From assembly GCA_035235625.1 (NCBI GenBank), contig CP141149.1, positions 2,265,001 through 2,329,000 of the forward strand: a stretch of DNA of 64,000 bases, written 5' to 3'. Each line of letters begins with the position of its first letter. Within the stretch, counting starts at the first letter, position 1. This document shows positions 61,391 through 64,000 of this stretch, piece by piece. The stretch is from Saururus chinensis. Its lineage: Eukaryota > Streptophyta > Magnoliopsida > Piperales > Saururaceae. A model generated the notes under the pieces. The model saw only the letters and a list, made by a program, of their open reading frames with translations. It was not told where the DNA came from and ran no database searches. Position numbers and translations under genes: made by a program.

Positions 61391-62712
61391 TGTTGTTACG
61401 TCCAAACCAAGACTACGAAGTAGTCTAGTTCAGAATTTTTTTTTACTTGTCAACTATAGTAAACAAGGTCGATCCACAAGGAAAGCCTTGTGTGACAAAG
61501 AAAACTATTATGAAGAGAATAGAATAAAGAAAGAAGGTAAAATATAGAATAAGAAACAATCAAAGAGAAAGTGCTAAGGCATCGGAAATCCACTTGTAAT
61601 AAATCTCTAATGTATATTTGATTCAAATGATAACTCAATTAAGATCAAATAAAAATTTATCTCAATCGGAAAATTTATCTTTTAAACAACTTTAAAATAA
61701 AACACTAGTAATTGATTGTTTACTACGTGAAAGCATTAAGTATATAATCATAGGGAATTATAAGCATTCGGCGTGTCTTTCGTCAATGCCAAATCAAATA
61801 ATTGTATAGATTATAAACTTCTTAAATATAGAACATCAATTTAAAATGATAAAGAACTTACTTGAATTAACATAGCCATTAAACATCAAGTACAAGTTTC
61901 ATAATAGGATAAGAGAGCTCCAAGGAGGAGGGTATGATACAACTATCATGTCCACCCCTCTATTTATACGAATAGAAGGGGTTGCTTCAAACAGAAAAGT
62001 AAAATCATATCTCTGGATTGCATCCTGATTGATTGCCTGATTGGTTGCATCTTTGGCAATGATTAGATTCTAAATCAATCAAATAAATGAATAATTTATT
62101 TATTAAATAAGTACCTTTAAATCTTCCTTTAGATATCCAATCAGCATCATTGTCTTTCCTTATGTGTATAAATCATAACCAATGAAAATATTCTTCATGT
62201 GCTGGCCTCGGGTTAGTTAACTAGCTGTCTGATTTTATGCAAAATTTGACCTATAAATCTTCAGAATTTAAAATTTCCTACTTAAATAACAAATATAGTC
62301 ACAGAAGTCTTCTTTCCAATGCCACCAGAATTGTATCTATATGAATTATATATAGAAAGATATGGTGAAAATACTATGGCTATGTTAATATGTCCGAATC
62401 AGCTTCTTTCCGAATTTAGTTCTCTTGATGCAAATCTCAAATCCAACGGATCCACAAGGTTGTATTCGACCATTCTATACATGTTTAGACGATTAAGAGC
62501 TCATTCTTGATTTTTAAATAGCTTTAGGTAGTTGGGCTTCACTTCCTCTTCCAGTTGGATCTTGTTGAAGGCTGTTTATACATGTAAACTCAATTAAGGT
62601 CCAACTAACCTATTCAAAACATAAATAACCTAAATAAGCAATGACTTAACACAAAATAGGATTGTAATTTGAAATTTGAAAATATTTTATTGAACATTAT
62701 TTCAGTGCATCA
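61391..62712 (-). mobile_element. solo LTR of Athila-like family A
   Basis: On the plus strand it begins TGTTGTTACGTCC (61391) and ends TCAGTGCATCA (62712). Flanks TAGAA (61386-61390) and TAGAG (62713-62717) match at four of five positions, supporting a target duplication. No primer site or purine tract is adjacent, so it is a solo LTR. Old fossil. Confidence 0.8.
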
Positions 62713-63047
62713 TAGAGGCAGAGCTAGGGTTTTCAAAAGGATAAATAATAGGATAGAATGTTTTAAAAGAAAACAACTCTTTTTAGATTCTAGGAACTCT
62801 AGGATATTTTGATGATGAGTTTTGGACTCAGGATTATGAGTTTGGGAATCAAGATGATGGATGAGTCTGGGACATAGGATTATGAGTCTAGGATTCAAGA
62901 GTATTTTGGTTGTCCGAAGCTATTGTTGGGCGCCCCGATAGAGCTCCGTTGACGAGATGAGGGCTCAACTAATCTAGTTCAGAATTGGATGCACAATACT
63001 TGTTTTAGCCTAGTGAGTTGCTAATGAAGGGTAAGACCCCTGATTAG
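62713..63047. other. unassigned interval
   Basis: Contains short imperfect direct repeats of GGATTATGAGT(T/C)T (62831-62895). No gene or terminal motif is seen. Confidence 0.4.
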
Positions 63048-64000
63048 TGTGACAACCCAGATTTTTGGTACATTTTTAAAACACTACTATTGGAATTTTA
63101 ATATATTAATAGAATATTATTATGAATATTGAACCTAAAGGGATATTGTAGAACTCTAAAAACTGAATATAAAGGTTTTTGAATCATTTGAATCAGAGGT
63201 GCTGGCCATATGTAGCAATCGTGGGAGTACGCATCATAAGCGGGCCCACAATAAAACTACAGTAAAACATGTCCTTGTGTGGTCTTGTTTTGAAGGGCTC
63301 GTCGATACGAGTCCATTGGTACCAAGAATGTATAATTCCGATGTATAGGTAAAAAGTTAGAGCGATTTAAAATTTTGAAGGAAGAAAAAAAAAATATATT
63401 TACGTCGGTTGACGCAAGCATTGTGTCAGCAGATGTTGACGCAGGCGGCGCGCGATGTCACTCGGTTTGACTGCACAAAGCGTGGTTCGTGCCGTGGGCC
63501 ACCACGCCGCGGGACACAGGACCGCGTCATCCCGTTGCGGACCACGCGCGGTCCTCGCGACGCACTGAACCTGCGCGACAGCGAGGTTCCGCGTGGCATG
63601 TCCGTGCGCCAACCACTTTTTGGCTTGTGACATGTGTCACACACATGTCGCACGCACATTACTCCATTCCCCCTATATAAATGGCCTCCATTTTCATTTC
63701 TTATGTATAAACTTCTATTCCTTCATTCTGAATTGTTGTAAGTCCGATTTGACTCGTTCAAAAAGCGTTTCTAACTAAATTGACGGTGCCGGACGCTGTG
63801 ACGGGGCCAGATTTTCCATACAAGCCCTTTACAGCCACCAACTTTACACCCCAATTATAAGGTAGGGGATCTTAAACTCTAACTTATGCTCTGCTCGTAT
63901 GTTTGACTTTTTATTTACTGTTTTTATTCCTTTATATGTTCATGTGCTGGAGTTTTTCTGAAAAATGTTATACACGGGTTATGTTTTTATTTACCCTGAT
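63048..64000 (+). mobile_element. start of a chromovirus LTR (runs off the window)
   Basis: Starts TGTGACAACCC at 63048. It matches the solo LTR at 46839 in layout: the block with GAAGGGCTCGTCGATACGAG (63292-63311), a GC-rich zone (63440-63600), a TATA-like TATATAAATGG near 63674, and the TTCTAACTAAATTGACGGTG counterpart near 63766. The right end is outside the window, so solo or full-length status is unknown. Confidence 0.7.

Overview
This window looks like nuclear DNA of a flowering plant, from a gene-poor and transposon-dense region (heterochromatin-like or pericentromeric). It is AT-rich, with islands of GC-rich repeat. It holds CACTA (En/Spm) DNA transposons and several Ty3/gypsy families with plant-type primer sites. 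The only recognisable host-gene pieces belong to plant families: a ROP GTPase-activating protein with a PH domain, and a long-chain acyl-CoA synthetase. I see no intact host gene, no tRNA, rRNA or CRISPR, and nothing prokaryotic.

Layout. 1-5.4 kb: LTR pieces of three gypsy families. 5.4-12.6 kb: an old minus-strand chromovirus-like element (E1) whose 5' LTR carries a 1.2-kb hAT-like insertion with a (TA)n tract. 13.3-13.8 kb: one end of a CACTA element. 13.8-15.0 kb: a short stretch that may be unique sequence. 15.0-23.8 kb: a large CACTA element read on the minus strand, with TNP2-like and TNPA-like transposase genes plus captured pieces of a ROPGAP gene and an acyl-CoA synthetase gene, introns included. 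23.8-36.4 kb: an Athila-like minus-strand element (E2) split by a Reina-like plus-strand element (E3, perfect 5-bp target duplication). E3 in turn contains a chromovirus LTR fragment.

37.0-59.2 kb: a deep nest. A minus-strand Athila-like element (E4) has its 5' LTR split by a non-autonomous CACTA element (44706-58350). A solo chromovirus LTR (46839-56296) lies in that element's CT-rich tract. Inside the solo LTR is a young, nearly whole-looking Athila-like element (family B, 48015-55423) that carries gag-protease but no recognised polymerase. An older family B piece lies inside E4. 59.5-61.0 kb: another CACTA fragment. 61.4-62.7 kb: a solo LTR of the E4 family. 63.0 kb to the end: the start of another chromovirus LTR.

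The genes here do not form a host pathway. The functional story is transposon biology: CACTA capture of multi-exon gene pieces, layered insertions that can be put in order, LTR promoter structure (paired palindromes upstream of a TATA box), and repeat arrays inside LTRs and CACTA ends. All retroelement copies are treated as fossils. Boundaries come from reading the sequence by eye; those without a stated terminal motif or target duplication are approximate.
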